Assembly (NCBI GenBank): GCA_963716115.1 | Contig: CAVQSZ010000008.1 | Coordinates: 171,066 to 235,065, forward strand | Length of the DNA stretch: 64,000 nt | Origin: AP-15 sp963716115 | GTDB taxonomy: Bacteria > Pseudomonadota > Alphaproteobacteria > ATCC43930 > CGMCC-115725 | Direction of reading: 5' to 3' | Shown: piece by piece, positions 1 through 9,213 of the stretch | How positions within the stretch are numbered: position 1 is the stretch's first letter | Layout: each line of letters begins with the position of its first letter | Position numbers and translations under genes: made by a program | The notes under the pieces: model-generated | What the model saw: the letters and a program-made list of their open reading frames with translations, nothing else | The model's database searches: none | Told to the model about the DNA's origin: nothing

Positions 1-236
1 GGGTTGATCCCGGCCCCGCCCGGCACCAGCACCAGGTCGAGCGGCGGGCAGGCGGCGAGCGTCGCCGTCGGCAGGATCGAGAGGCCGTGCTCCGAGCGCA
101 CCGGGTCGAGGCTTTTCCACAGCAGCAGGGTCTCGGCCCCCGGCAGCCGCGCCAGCACCTCGTAGGGGCCGGTCAGGTCGAGCTGAGTCAGGTTCGGAAA
201 CACCAGGAGCCCGCTGCGAAACCGCCTCTCGCCCAT
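1..236 (-). CDS. DJ-1/PfpI family protein, N-terminal part (runs off the window)
   Basis: Translating the minus strand from the ATG at 236 gives MGERRFRSGLLVFPNLTQLD, then LTGPYEVL and later LVLVPGGAGIN. This is the typical N-terminal half of DJ-1/PfpI-superfamily proteins of the isonitrile hydratase/transcriptional-regulator-like group, with the 'D-x-x-GP-x-E' stretch and the 'VPGG' strand before the nucleophile elbow. The nucleophilic cysteine would lie beyond the window edge, so catalytic status cannot be judged. The gene is divergent from the PEBP-like gene that follows. Family assignment is fairly sure; substrate is unknown. Confidence 0.75.
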   Translation of the reverse strand, partial: MGERRFRSGLLVFPNLTQLDLTGPYEVLARLPGAETLLLWKSLDPVRSEHGLSILPTATLAACPPLDLVLVPGGAGIN

Positions 237-305
237 CGACCCTCTCCGCGTGGAAGCCGCCGCTGTTTAGCGCTAGAATGCCGCCGAGGCAATTTGGAGC
301 CGACG

Positions 306-770
306 ATGCCGCTGCTGCTGGTCAGCCCGGCCTTCCCGCCCGGCGGCGAGATCCCGGCCGAATACACCTGCGACGGCGCCGACATCTCGCCGCCCCTGAG
401 CTGGTCCGGCCTGCCGCCGGGGACCCGGAGCCTCGTCCTTGTCGTCGAGGACCCCGATGCGCCGGCGGGCGTGTTCCGCCACTGGGCCGCCTTCGACATC
501 CCGACCGCCGCCCGCGGCCTCGACCAGGGCTATGGGCCAAGCCGGCCGGCGAGCGGGTTTCGCGAGGCGCGCAACGATTTCGGCCAGGAGGGCTATGGCG
601 GACCCTGCCCGCCGCGCGGAGATCGCGTCCACCACTACCATTTTCGCCTGCTCGCAATCAGCCGGCCGACGCTCGATCTGAACGCGCGGGCCGCCGCCGG
701 CGACGCGCTGCGGGCGGCGCAGGCCTATGCGATCGTGAGCACCGAGCTGGTCGGCGCCTACCACCGCTGA
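306..770 (+). CDS. YbhB/YbcL (PEBP) family Raf kinase inhibitor-like protein
   Basis: 154 residues from the ATG at 306 (MPLLLVSPAFPPGGEIP). Shows the PEBP hallmarks in order: 'YTCDGADISPPLSW' near residues 18-31, 'LVVEDPDAPAGVFRHWAAFDIP' region around 46-67 (anion-binding DPDAP and HW), 'NDFGQEGYGGPCPPRGD' around 93-110 and the 'HHYHFRLLA' strand. Bacterial members are cytosolic or periplasmic phosphatidylethanolamine-binding-like proteins of unknown physiological role; no signal peptide is visible. The same frame is open upstream to 87, but that part overlaps the divergent neighbour and has no PEBP similarity, so the internal ATG is chosen. Confidence 0.9.
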   Translation: MPLLLVSPAFPPGGEIPAEYTCDGADISPPLSWSGLPPGTRSLVLVVEDPDAPAGVFRHWAAFDIPTAARGLDQGYGPSRPASGFREARNDFGQEGYGGPCPPRGDRVHHYHFRLLAISRPTLDLNARAAAGDALRAAQAYAIVSTELVGAYHR

Positions 771-904
771 AATGGACGGGGTGCGGCAAGACGACGCCGG
801 GCGCTGCGGCCCCGGTCCCGGCGGATTGCCGGGCAATCGTCAGCAGATTAGGTCTATAAGGCGTCCCCGGTGACCCCGGACGGTCGCACGGATCGAGCTC
901 CTTG

Positions 905-2788
905 ATGCCATCGACGGCGGTTGCCCAGACGCAAGACCACGCGACGCTACGCCAGAGCCTGACCATCGCCGCGCTCGGCGTCGTCTACGGCGACATCGGC
1001 ACCTCGCCGCTTTATACCGTCAGGCAATGCTTCGGCAGCGCCGCGGCGATCAGCGAGCCGCGCGTGCTGGGCGTGCTCTCCCTGATCGCCTGGGTGCTGA
1101 CCGTCGTGGTGACGGTGAAATACGTCATGGTGCTGATGCGGGCCGACAATCGCGGCGAAGGCGGCATCATGGCGCTGACCGTGCTGGCGCTGCGCGCCGC
1201 CGGCGGCCGGCGCGCCCGCTGGATCCTCTGGGCCGGGCTGTTCGGCCTGGCGTTGTTCTTCGGCGACGGCGTGCTGACCCCGTCGATCTCGGTCTTGAGC
1301 GCGGTCGAGGGGCTGAAGATCGCGACCCCGGCGCTCGAGCCCTATGTCGTGCCGGTGGCGCTGGTGCTGCTGATCGCGCTGTTCATGGTTCAGCGGCGCG
1401 GCACGGCCCATGTCGGCGGCTATTTCGGCCCGGTCATGATCGTCTGGTTCTGCGTGATCGGATTGCTGGGCGCGGTCGAAATCGTGCGCAACCCGGCCAT
1501 TCTGCGGGCGCTCGACCCGCAATACGCGATCGAGCTGTTCCTGCTCGACCCGTGGCTGAGCTTTGTCCTGCTCGGCTCGGTCGTGCTGGCGGTGACCGGG
1601 GCCGAGGCGCTCTACGCCGATATGGGGCATTTCGGCCCGACGCCGATCCGCCGGGCCTGGCTGCGTTTTGTCTTTCCCGCCCTGCTGCTCAATTACTTCG
1701 GGCAAGGGGGGCTGCTGCTGGCGCACCCGGAGGCGATCGAGAACCCGTTCTTCCGCCTGGCGCCCTCTTGGGCGGTCTATCCGCTGGTCGGGCTGGCCTC
1801 GACCGCCACGGTGATCGCCTCGCAGGCGGTGATCTCGGGGGCCTTCTCGCTGACCCGGCAGGCGGTGCAGCTCGGCTATCTGCCGCGCATGCAGGTGCGG
1901 CACACCTCGGAGCAGGCGATCGGCCAGGTCTATGTGCCGGGGCTGAACGGCATTCTGCTGGTGGCGGTGGTGGCGACCGTGCTCGGCTTCCGCTCGTCGG
2001 ACGCGCTCGGCGGCGCCTACGGCGTCGCGGTGACCGGCACGATGCTGGTCGACACCATTTTGGCCTTCACCTATTTCCGCCTGCGCGGCGGGCTGCGGCT
2101 GTGGCAGCTGGTCCCGCTGTTCCTGCTGTTCCTGATCGTCGATTTGTCGCTGTTCGGCGCCAACCTGTTGAAGATCGCCGAGGGCGGGTGGTTCCCGCTG
2201 GTGATCGGGGCCAGCATCTACATCGCCATGTTGACGTGGCTGTGGGGGCGCGATCGGCTGGCGGCGCAGCGCGCCACCGGCGCCCTGCCGCTGGCGACCC
2301 TGATCGAGACCTTGCGCCCGGACCGGCCGGCGCGGGTGCCGGGGACCGCGATCTACATGACCGCGCGGATCGACAATGTGCCCGCCGCGCTGCTGCACAA
2401 CATGAAGCACAACAAGGTGCTGCATGAGCGCAACGTGCTGATGACCGTGCGCACCGAGGACGTGCCGCGCCGGCCCGAGGCGGAGCGGCTGGAAATCGCC
2501 CATCTCGGCCAGAATTTCCACACCGTGACGATCCGCTACGGCTTTCTCGAAGAGCCCGACATCCCGCGCGCGCTGGCGCTGTGCCGGGTCGGCGGGTTCC
2601 GCTTCAACCTGATGGAGACCTCGTTCTTCGTCGGCCACGAAAAGATCGTCGCCCGGCGCCGCTCCGGCGTCCTGCTGCCGTTCAAGAAGCTCTTCATCCT
2701 GTTGTCGAACACCGCGCTCGACGCGACCGAGTTCTTCCGCATCCCGGTCAACCGCATCGTCGAGCTCGGCGGCCAGGTCGAGCTTTAG
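905..2788 (+). CDS. kup: Kup-type low-affinity potassium transporter
   Basis: About 627 residues, the usual Kup length. The KUP/HAK/KT signature GVVYGDIGTSPLYTVR lies at about residues 25-40, followed by a dozen hydrophobic segments up to about residue 455 and a soluble C-terminal domain. Conserved features include 'FFGDGVLTPSISVLSAVEG' and 'GTAHVGGYFGPVM'. It imports K+ with H+ across the inner membrane. A TTG immediately precedes the ATG (902 versus 905); the ATG is preferred. It is followed by an inverted-repeat stretch with a terminator-like hairpin and stands alone, without kdp or trk genes. Confidence 0.95.
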   Translation: MPSTAVAQTQDHATLRQSLTIAALGVVYGDIGTSPLYTVRQCFGSAAAISEPRVLGVLSLIAWVLTVVVTVKYVMVLMRADNRGEGGIMALTVLALRAAGGRRARWILWAGLFGLALFFGDGVLTPSISVLSAVEGLKIATPALEPYVVPVALVLLIALFMVQRRGTAHVGGYFGPVMIVWFCVIGLLGAVEIVRNPAILRALDPQYAIELFLLDPWLSFVLLGSVVLAVTGAEALYADMGHFGPTPIRRAWLRFVFPALLLNYFGQGGLLLAHPEAIENPFFRLAPSWAVYPLVGLASTATVIASQAVISGAFSLTRQAVQLGYLPRMQVRHTSEQAIGQVYVPGLNGILLVAVVATVLGFRSSDALGGAYGVAVTGTMLVDTILAFTYFRLRGGLRLWQLVPLFLLFLIVDLSLFGANLLKIAEGGWFPLVIGASIYIAMLTWLWGRDRLAAQRATGALPLATLIETLRPDRPARVPGTAIYMTARIDNVPAALLHNMKHNKVLHERNVLMTVRTEDVPRRPEAERLEIAHLGQNFHTVTIRYGFLEEPDIPRALALCRVGGFRFNLMETSFFVGHEKIVARRRSGVLLPFKKLFILLSNTALDATEFFRIPVNRIVELGGQVEL

Positions 2789-2790
2789 CC

Positions 2791-2960
2791 AGAGCGGTTT
2801 CCGATCGAGTCGACGCGTCCGGCGCGCATCACCCCCACCCCGACCCGCCCCCATGGAGGGGGCGGGAGCACGAACAGGAGTGCTGACACAGGCCCTCCCC
2901 CTTGCTGGGGGAGGGTTTTGGGAGGGGGTGAGCGCGGCGCAATTTGATCGGAAACCGCTT
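2791..2960. repeat. Intergenic element bounded by 15-bp inverted repeats
   Basis: The 286-bp gap after kup holds no gene. Its left part starts with GAGCGGTTTCCGATC (2792-2806) and ends with GATCGGAAACCGCTT (2946-2960), which pair at 14 of 15 positions as an inverted repeat. Between them is a second G/C-tract palindrome. It resembles the dispersed palindromic intergenic repeats of alphaproteobacteria. Mobility is not shown. Confidence 0.5.
2893..2919 (+). terminator. Candidate rho-independent terminator of kup
   Basis: Perfect 9-bp stem CCCTCCCCC / GGGGGAGGG (2893-2901 and 2907-2915) with a 5-nt loop, followed by TTTT. It lies about 105 nt past the kup stop, inside the inverted-repeat element. 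The T-run is short, so termination strength is uncertain. Confidence 0.45.
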
Positions 2961-3074
2961 TAGCCGGCGTCCGACCCAAAACGACGACCCGCCCCTGCGA
3001 AAGCGGAAAGGACGATCAGCCTGCCGGCCTTCCTCTACAGCCGCGGGCGCCGGCGCGACGCCGCCGGGCCCCGG

Positions 3075-4130
3075 TCAATGAAATCGCGGCTTCACCTTCT
3101 CGCACATCAGCTGCAAGGACTTCATGACCCGCTGGTGCGGGATCTTGGTGCCGCAGTTCATCTCGGCCAGGATGCCGTCGAGGCCGATCTCCTCCTTCAA
3201 TCCCATCAGCCGGTCGGTGACTTGCTCGGGGGTGCCGACGATGATCTTGTCGCGCAGCGCCTCGTCATAGCTGATGGTCTGCAGCCGGCGGCCGCGCGCC
3301 GCCCGGTCCTCGACCGCGCGCACGCCGGCGCGGGTCGCCGAATCCTCGAGCCGCTCGCCGAGGTAGCGGTAGAAATACATGATGCTGTCCTCGGGCTCGG
3401 AGCGGGCCTGCGCCGCGGTCTCGGCGATATAGACGGGCGCGCGCAGAAACACCTTGCCCTCGCCCGGATGGCCGGCCGCCTTGTAGGCCTCGCGGTAGGC
3501 CCTGATGTTCGGCGCCAGCTCCTCCAAGGTGCCGAGGCGGACCGCGACGAACACGCCATGCCCGAGCCTGCCGATCGCCGGGAAGGTGTCGGCGCTGTTG
3601 GCGGCGATGCGGATTTCCGGCCACGGCTTCTGGTAGGGCTTCGGCGTCAGCCTGACGTTCTCGAAATTGTAGTACTTGCCGGAATAGGAGAACGAATCCT
3701 CGGTCCAGGCCCGCTTCAGGATCTCCAGGGTCTCGGCGAAGCGCTCGCGGCTCTCGCCGTAGGGCACGCCATAAGCCTCGTAGGTGCGCGGGAAGCCGCT
3801 GCGCCCGATCCCGAAGATCAGCCGCCCGTGGCTGATCTGGTCGACCGTGGCGGCCTCCTCGCCGACCCGCAGCGGATGGCACAACGGCAATACCTGGACG
3901 CCGGTGCCGATCTTCATGCGGGTGGTGCGCGCGGCGATCGCGGCGGCGATGGTCAGCGGCGCCGAGCACACCGACCGCTCGGGGGCGACGTGGATCTCGG
4001 CCAGCCACATGGCGTCGAGCCCCCAGCGCTCGGCCGCGTCGACCTGCGCGAACGACTCGGCGAAGGCCTCTTCCTGGCTCGTCCCGGCCGGGCATTGAAA
4101 CTCGTGAAACATGCCGAACTCGAACGCCAT
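3075..4130 (-). CDS. LLM-class flavin-dependent oxidoreductase (copy 1)
   Basis: 351 residues, a luciferase-like monooxygenase TIM barrel: MAFEFGMFHEFQ at the start, 'GLDAMWLAEIHVAPERSVCSAP', 'IGTGVQVLPLCHPLRVGEE', 'GRLIFGIGRSGFPRTYEAYG' and 'IVGTPEQVTDRL' near the end. The family uses reduced FMN or F420 to oxidise small organic substrates; the substrate here is unknown. The start at 4130 follows a purine-rich GGAGACGAAGGA. The open frame upstream to 4280 has no family similarity and runs into the neighbouring copy. It sits head-to-tail with a close paralogue, so local gene duplication is likely. Confidence 0.9.
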   Translation of the reverse strand: MAFEFGMFHEFQCPAGTSQEEAFAESFAQVDAAERWGLDAMWLAEIHVAPERSVCSAPLTIAAAIAARTTRMKIGTGVQVLPLCHPLRVGEEAATVDQISHGRLIFGIGRSGFPRTYEAYGVPYGESRERFAETLEILKRAWTEDSFSYSGKYYNFENVRLTPKPYQKPWPEIRIAANSADTFPAIGRLGHGVFVAVRLGTLEELAPNIRAYREAYKAAGHPGEGKVFLRAPVYIAETAAQARSEPEDSIMYFYRYLGERLEDSATRAGVRAVEDRAARGRRLQTISYDEALRDKIIVGTPEQVTDRLMGLKEEIGLDGILAEMNCGTKIPHQRVMKSLQLMCEKVKPRFH

Positions 4131-4218
4131 TCCTTCGTCTCCTCTGCGCCGCGCGGCGGTTGACCGTCGAGCCGCCAGATTAAATCGGATCGGGCTGCCG
4201 CGCCAGCCTTGCCTCCGC

Positions 4219-5274
4219 CTAATGGAGCAGCGGCTGCACCCTCTCGCAGAGGAGCTGCAAGGAGCGCATGACCCGCTCATGCGGAACGAGGCCGCCGCAA
4301 TTCAGCTCGGCGAGGATGCCGTTGAGGCCGAGCTGCTGCTGCAATTCCTGCAGCCGGTCGGCGACCATTTCCGGCGTGCCGAGGATCGCCCGCCCGCGAT
4401 GCGCCTCCTCGTAGGTCATCGTCTGCAGCCGCTGCGCGCCCTCGATGCGCCGCTGGGTGTCGAAGACGCCGGCGCGGCTCGCCGATTCCTCCAGCCTCGC
4501 GCCCAAATACCGGTAGAACTGCATAAGGCTCTCCTCGGGGTCGCTGAGCGCCTGCTCCCTGGTGTCGCCGACATAGACCGGGGCGCGCAGATAAACCTCG
4601 CCGTCGCCGGGACGACCGGCTTTCTTCCAGGCGTCCCGGTAAATCTGCAAATTGGGCAGCACTTCCTCGATCGTGCCGCGCCGGGCGCCGACAAAGATCG
4701 CGTGGCCCTGCCGGCCGGCGGAAATGAACGTGTCTTCGCGGTTGGCCGCGATCCGGACCGGCGGATGCGGCTGGCGGAACGGCTTCGGCACGATGCAGAC
4801 GTTTTCGTAATTGTAGTATTTGCCGGCGAACGAAAAGCGCTCCTCGGTCCAGGCGCGCTTGACGACGTCGAGCACCTCGGCGAAGCGCTCGGGGCTCTCG
4901 CCATAAGGGATGCCGTAAGCCTCGTAGGCGCGCGGAAAGCCGCTGCGGCCGACGCCGAAGATCAGCCGTCCGTGGCTGATGTGGTCGACGGTTGCGGTCT
5001 CTTCGGCCAGCCGCAGCGGCTGGCACAGCGGCAGCACCTGGACGCCGAGCCCGATCTTGATGTTCTTGGTTCGGGCGGCAATGGCGCTGGCGATGGTCAG
5101 CGGCACCGAGCAGACCGAGCGCTCGGGCGCCATATGGATTTCCGCGAGCCAGATCGCGTCGAGCCCCCAGCGCTCGGCGGCGTCGACCTGCTCGAAGGCG
5201 GTGGTGAACGCCTCGGCCTCGCTCTGGCCCGGGCGCCGCTGAAACTCGTGGAACACGCCGAATTCGAAGGACAT
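4219..5274 (-). CDS. LLM-class flavin-dependent oxidoreductase (copy 2)
   Basis: 351 residues, exactly the same length as copy 1, and alignable end to end: MSFEFGVFHEFQ, 'GLDAIWLAEIHMAPERSVCSVP', 'GRLIFGVGRSGFPRAYEAYG', 'LNGILAELNCGG', ending 'CERVQPLLH' against 'CEKVKPRFH'. It is therefore a tandem paralogue that has diverged substantially in the middle of the barrel, suggesting different substrates. It is on the same strand as copies 1 and 3, with an 88-bp gap to copy 1, and is presumably co-transcribed with it. Confidence 0.9.
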   Translation of the reverse strand: MSFEFGVFHEFQRRPGQSEAEAFTTAFEQVDAAERWGLDAIWLAEIHMAPERSVCSVPLTIASAIAARTKNIKIGLGVQVLPLCQPLRLAEETATVDHISHGRLIFGVGRSGFPRAYEAYGIPYGESPERFAEVLDVVKRAWTEERFSFAGKYYNYENVCIVPKPFRQPHPPVRIAANREDTFISAGRQGHAIFVGARRGTIEEVLPNLQIYRDAWKKAGRPGDGEVYLRAPVYVGDTREQALSDPEESLMQFYRYLGARLEESASRAGVFDTQRRIEGAQRLQTMTYEEAHRGRAILGTPEMVADRLQELQQQLGLNGILAELNCGGLVPHERVMRSLQLLCERVQPLLH

Positions 5275-5469
5275 TTAATCTGCTCCCTTTGACCAGCCGA
5301 GCTGACAAGCCGATGGCGCCAAACGTTCACGGGTCATTCCCGCGAAAGCGATGCGAAAACGGGAATCCAAAGCCCGGCGCTCCGTCGGCAGCCCTGGACC
5401 CCCGCTTTTGCGGGGGCGACGGCAATTTACCGAAACAGCGCGCTCCACTCTGGGTGACCTCAAAAACCG

Positions 5470-6505
5470 TTATTTCCCGGCGAGCGCCAGCGCCGCGGGC
5501 GCGTCGGCGAAGGCCGGCATGATGTCGCGGGCAAAACGGCGGATGTTCTCGCGCGAGCCGCCGAAATTGATGATCACATACTCGACCCCGCCTCGCCGCA
5601 ACGCCTCGAGCTTGCGCACGATCTCGTCGGGCGTGCCGAAGAGCGCGCTCTCGGCGCTCTCGTAGCGGGCCTCCTCCTCGTGCGACTTGAAGCGCGCCCG
5701 CTCCTCGCCCTCGGGGCGGCGCGCCAGCGCGTTGATCCGCATGTGCCCCTGGTAGCGCCGCTCCAGCGCCGCTTCCTTGTCGGCGGCGTTGCGGGCGATG
5801 TGCACCGCGCGGGCGACCGCCACATGCATCGGGTCGAAGGCCCGGCCGCGGGCCTCGACATCGGCGCGGAACTGGGCGACCTGCTCCAGGATCTCCTCGG
5901 CCAGCGAGTGCTGGCCCAAGAGCATGTTGTAGCCGCGCTCGGCGACCTGCCGCACCGAGACTCGGGCTGCCCGCCCCCATCCAGAACGGCGGGTGCGGCT
6001 TTTGCGCGGCGGGCGGCTCGACGACGATGTTGTCGTACTGCCAGAACTTGCCGCGATGCGAGAACGGCGTTTCGGAAACGAAGGCCTTGGTGATCACGTC
6101 GAGCGCTTCCTCGAAGCGCGCATCGGCCTCTTCCATGGCGACGCAGAACCCGGCGAACTCGTTCCAGCGATAGCCTTTGCCGACGCCGAAATCGAGCCGG
6201 CCGCCCGACAGCAGGTCGAGCGTGGCGGCCTGCTCGGCCAGCAATACCGGGTTGTGCCACGGCAATACCAGCACCGCCGTGCCGAGCCGCAGATGCCGGG
6301 TGCGGGCGCCGAGCCAGGTCAACAGGCTCAAGCTCGCCGACACCTGGCCAAAGCCGGTGAAGTGGTGCTCGACGAGAAAGGTGCTGTAATAGCCGAGCGC
6401 CTCGGCTTCGACATTGTTGTCGATGAACTCGCGGAAGCCCTGGCTGCTGTCGGTGTCGGGGCCGGCGCGCCTCGCCTGCGCGCTGCCGAAAAGCCCAAAT
6501 CGCAT
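5470..6505 (-). CDS. LLM-class flavin-dependent oxidoreductase (copy 3), frameshifted
   Basis: Starts MRFGLFGSAQARR at 6505 and reads through 'GYYSTFLVEHHFTGFGQ', 'LRLGTAVLVLPWHNPVLLAEQ' and 'GRLDFGVGKGYRWNEF' to 'PPFWMGAGSPS'. The frame then breaks near 5960, and the barrel continues as 'VRQVAERGYNMLLGQ' to the stop at 5470 ('FARDIMPAFADAPAALALAGK'). Removing one base at the break restores a protein of about 344 residues. It belongs to a different LLM subfamily from copies 1 and 2. The break matches the single-base insertions seen in many other genes here. Confidence 0.85.
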
Positions 6506-6643
6506 TACGGGAAACTCCTGCCGATGCGACGCCGTTTATGTCACGATTGCGACGGCCGACCAAGCGGCGACGAGGAATCTATCTCCAGGCGCCAAACCCT
6601 GTATATCGGTGGCGCTGTTCGGCAAATCCCCAGGAGCCCGCCC

Positions 6644-7645
6644 GTGCTCGCCAACATCCCCGCGACCCAGACCGTGATCGAGATCAAGTCGCCCGGAGGA
6701 CCCGAGGTTCTGGTGGCGGCGACCCGACCGGCGCCGGAGCCCGGGGCCGGCGAGATATTGATCCGGATCGCCGGGGCCGGGGTCAACCGCGCCGATTGCC
6801 TGCAGCGCATGGGCCGCTACCCGATGCCGCCCGGCGCGCCCGACATCCCCGGCCTCGAATGCTCGGGCACGATCGTGAAGCTCGGCGAGGGTGTGACGGA
6901 TCGGCAGGTCGGCGACCGGGTCTGCGCGCTGATGATCGGCGACGGCTACGGCGAATACGCCGCGGTCCCGGCGGTGCAGTCGCTGCCCGTCCCGGCGGGG
7001 GTCGACCTCGTCGACGCCGGTGGCCTGCCCGAGACCTTCTGCACGGTGTGGACCAACGTCTTCGAGCGCATGCGCCTCGAGGCGGGCGAGACCTTTCTGG
7101 TGCAGGGCGGGTCGAGCGGCATCGGCATCACCGCGATCCAGCTCGCCAAGGCCTTTGGCGCGAAGGTGTTGGCGACCGCCGGCTCCGACGAGAAGTGCCG
7201 CGCCTGCCGCGACTACGGCGCCGACATTGCGATCAACTACCGCACTCAGGATTTCGTCGAGGTCGGCAAGGCGTTCACCGACGGCCGCGGCGTCGATGCG
7301 ATCCTCGACATGGTCGGCGGCGACTACATCCCGCGCCAGCTCGACCTGCTGGCGCATGAAGGCCGGCTGTGCTTTGTCGCGCTGATGCAGGGGGCCAGGG
7401 TCGAGGCCGATTTCGGCCTGATCCAGAGAAAGCACCTGACCGTCACCGGCTCGACCCTGCGCTCGCGCACCGTCCCCCAGAAGGCGGCGATCGTCGCCGC
7501 CCTGCGGGAGAAGGTGTGGCCGCTGTGGGCGGCCGGGAAATTGCGCACCTTCACCTATCAAAGGTTTCCGCTGGCCGAGGCCGCCGAGGCGCACCGGCTG
7601 ATGGAATTGAGCCGGCACATCGGCAAGATCGTGCTCGCGCCGTGA
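6644..7645 (+). CDS. NAD(P)H quinone oxidoreductase, zinc-independent MDR family (PIG3-like)
   Basis: 333 residues from the GTG at 6644, which is preceded by AGGAG with 7-nt spacing; no ATG lies near. Contains the GroES-like N-terminal domain ('GAGVNRADCLQRMGRYPMPP', 'PGLECSGTI') and a Rossmann domain with 'VQGGSSGIGITAIQLAKAFG' (around residue 145), then 'FCTVWTNVF' and 'ILDMVGGDYI'. The family reduces quinones with NADPH. It lies divergent to the LLM cluster, with a 138-bp gap between starts, so the two could share a promoter region. Confidence 0.9.
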   Translation: MLANIPATQTVIEIKSPGGPEVLVAATRPAPEPGAGEILIRIAGAGVNRADCLQRMGRYPMPPGAPDIPGLECSGTIVKLGEGVTDRQVGDRVCALMIGDGYGEYAAVPAVQSLPVPAGVDLVDAGGLPETFCTVWTNVFERMRLEAGETFLVQGGSSGIGITAIQLAKAFGAKVLATAGSDEKCRACRDYGADIAINYRTQDFVEVGKAFTDGRGVDAILDMVGGDYIPRQLDLLAHEGRLCFVALMQGARVEADFGLIQRKHLTVTGSTLRSRTVPQKAAIVAALREKVWPLWAAGKLRTFTYQRFPLAEAAEAHRLMELSRHIGKIVLAP

Positions 7646-7861
7646 TCCGCCGGCGCGGTTCAGCGCCCGAGAGGAAGTCCGGGTTCGGTCATCCGGGCGC
7701 CGGGGCGACCGGCCGGAAAATCCGGCGCAGCCAGCTCGACCGCAGTTCTCCGGCGCCGAAAAGCTGCCGGGCAGATCCATCCCGCGACATCGACGGTTCG
7801 GCGCGCCACGGCGAGCGCCTTTCGTTCTCGGAGGGGTTTTCTATCGCGTTGCATCGCCGGA

Positions 7862-7940
7862 TCGAGATTGCTTCGTCGCCGCGCTCCTCGCAATGACACG
7901 GAAAATTGCTGTCATTGCGAGCGAAGCGAAGCAATCTCGA
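7862..7940. repeat. Palindromic dispersed intergenic repeat; rest of the 365-bp gap empty
   Basis: Two arms, TCGAGATTGCTTCGTCGC...CTCGCAATGAC (7862-7896) and GTCATTGCGAGCGAAGC...AATCTCGA (7911-7940), form a long imperfect inverted repeat. The 'CATTGCGAGCGAAGCGAAGCAATC' type is a widespread short palindromic repeat in alphaproteobacterial genomes. No gene is recognisable in the remainder of the gap (7646-8010). Confidence 0.6.
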
Positions 7941-8010
7941 TACCACGTGAGCCTACCCGATCGGAAATTGCCTTGGCCAGGCTGGCGCGTCCAATAAGCA
8001 CGCCTATCAA

Positions 8011-9213
8011 TCAGGCGCGCTGTCGCGGTTGCAGCGGGGCGACGGCTTCGATGACGCGGTCGAGCGCCGCCAGCTGCGTCTCCCAGCGGTAATTCGCCTC
8101 GACGGCGGCGCGCGCCATCTGCGCCATCTGCGCGCGATAGCCGGCGTCCTGCAGCAGGCGCAGCACGTGCCCGGCGAATTCCTGGGGGTCGTCGGTCGCC
8201 AGGATGCCGTCGCCTTGAGGCACCACGGTGCCCTTCCAGGTGGTGGTCGTGCACACGCAGGGGAGCGCCATCGCCATCGCTTCGAGCAATTTGTTCTGGA
8301 TGCCGCGGGCCAGCCGCAGCGGGGCCACGAACGCCTCGGCGCGGTCGAGATGGGGCCGCGTGTCCGCGACCCAGCCGGTGACGCCGACCCCCGGCCGCTT
8401 TGCCAGCTGCTGCACGGCGGCGGTCGGACGGCTGCCGCAGATCGTAAAGCTCGCCTCGGGGAGACGCGCCTGGATGAGCGGCAGGATCTCGTCGCAGAAC
8501 CAGGTCGCGGCGTCGATGTTGGGCAGGTAGTCCATGACACCGGTAAAGACCATCGAGGCCGGCCGCTTCGGCTCGCCGCCGGCGCGGAAATAGTCGAGGT
8601 CGACGCCGTTGCCGACCAGGCTGACCGGCACGCCGGGGATCAGCCGCTCGAAATCCGCGCGCTCGATCGCGGTATGGACGAGCGCGTGCGAGAAGGCATG
8701 GGCGATGCGCCGCTCGTAGTCGAGAAAGCGGCGCGCTTCGATCGCGTAGACCCATTTCAGCGGGATCGGCGAACGCTCGGCCCACTGCCCCCATCTGAGC
8801 GAATCAAGGTCGCCGAACTGCATGATCCGCGGCGCGTTCGGGAAATGCTCGGCGAATTGCGCGACGTTGGCGCTGTAGACCATGATCAGGTCGGGCGCCA
8901 GCGCCGCGAATTGCCGCTTGATCGCGGCGTGCAGCCCGGGCTCGGCGAGCGCCGCCACGGTCAGCGCCTCGCCGACAAACAGCGCCTTCAACGCGCGCCG
9001 CCTGATCGCCATGCCGGTGACCGGGACGGCGGTGACGCTCCGCGCGATGTCGCGCAGCCCGGCGACATTGTCGAGGTCGGCCGCCCCGTCGGCGAGGCAG
9101 AACACGTGCACCTCATGCGCCGCCGAGAGGTGGCGGATCGCGTTGAAGGTCGCGATCTTGTCGCCGCGGTCGGGCGGGAACGGCACCCGCCGGCAGATGA
9201 AGAAAATCCGCAT
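8011..9213 (-). CDS. Sugar transferase of the PEP-CTERM/EpsH1-associated type (TIGR03087-like glycosyltransferase)
   Basis: 400 residues beginning MRIFFICRRVPFPPDRGDKI, the characteristic start of the TIGR03087 'sugar transferase, PEP-CTERM/EpsH1 system associated' group. Later come 'MQFGDLDSLRWGQWAERSP', 'VGNGVDLDYFR', 'VFTGVMDYLPNIDA' and the GT4-type 'EAMAMALPCVCT' loop. It is expected to act at the inner membrane's cytosolic face in exopolysaccharide assembly. Its ATG overlaps the stop of the upstream secreted hydrolase (ATGA at 9213), so the two are translationally coupled. A PEP-CTERM protein occurs at 25.3 kb. Confidence 0.88.
   Translation of the reverse strand: MRIFFICRRVPFPPDRGDKIATFNAIRHLSAAHEVHVFCLADGAADLDNVAGLRDIARSVTAVPVTGMAIRRRALKALFVGEALTVAALAEPGLHAAIKRQFAALAPDLIMVYSANVAQFAEHFPNAPRIMQFGDLDSLRWGQWAERSPIPLKWVYAIEARRFLDYERRIAHAFSHALVHTAIERADFERLIPGVPVSLVGNGVDLDYFRAGGEPKRPASMVFTGVMDYLPNIDAATWFCDEILPLIQARLPEASFTICGSRPTAAVQQLAKRPGVGVTGWVADTRPHLDRAEAFVAPLRLARGIQNKLLEAMAMALPCVCTTTTWKGTVVPQGDGILATDDPQEFAGHVLRLLQDAGYRAQMAQMARAAVEANYRWETQLAALDRVIEAVAPLQPRQRA

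Noticed and set aside
87..305. N-terminal extension of the PEBP-like protein from 87
   Set aside because: It overlaps the divergent DJ-1/PfpI gene and has no similarity to the family; the ATG at 306 gives the standard length.
947..2854. 635-residue minus-strand open frame opposite kup
   Set aside because: Very high GC makes antisense frames open; its composition (RRGGDARR, HRHRQ) is that of a shadow of kup.
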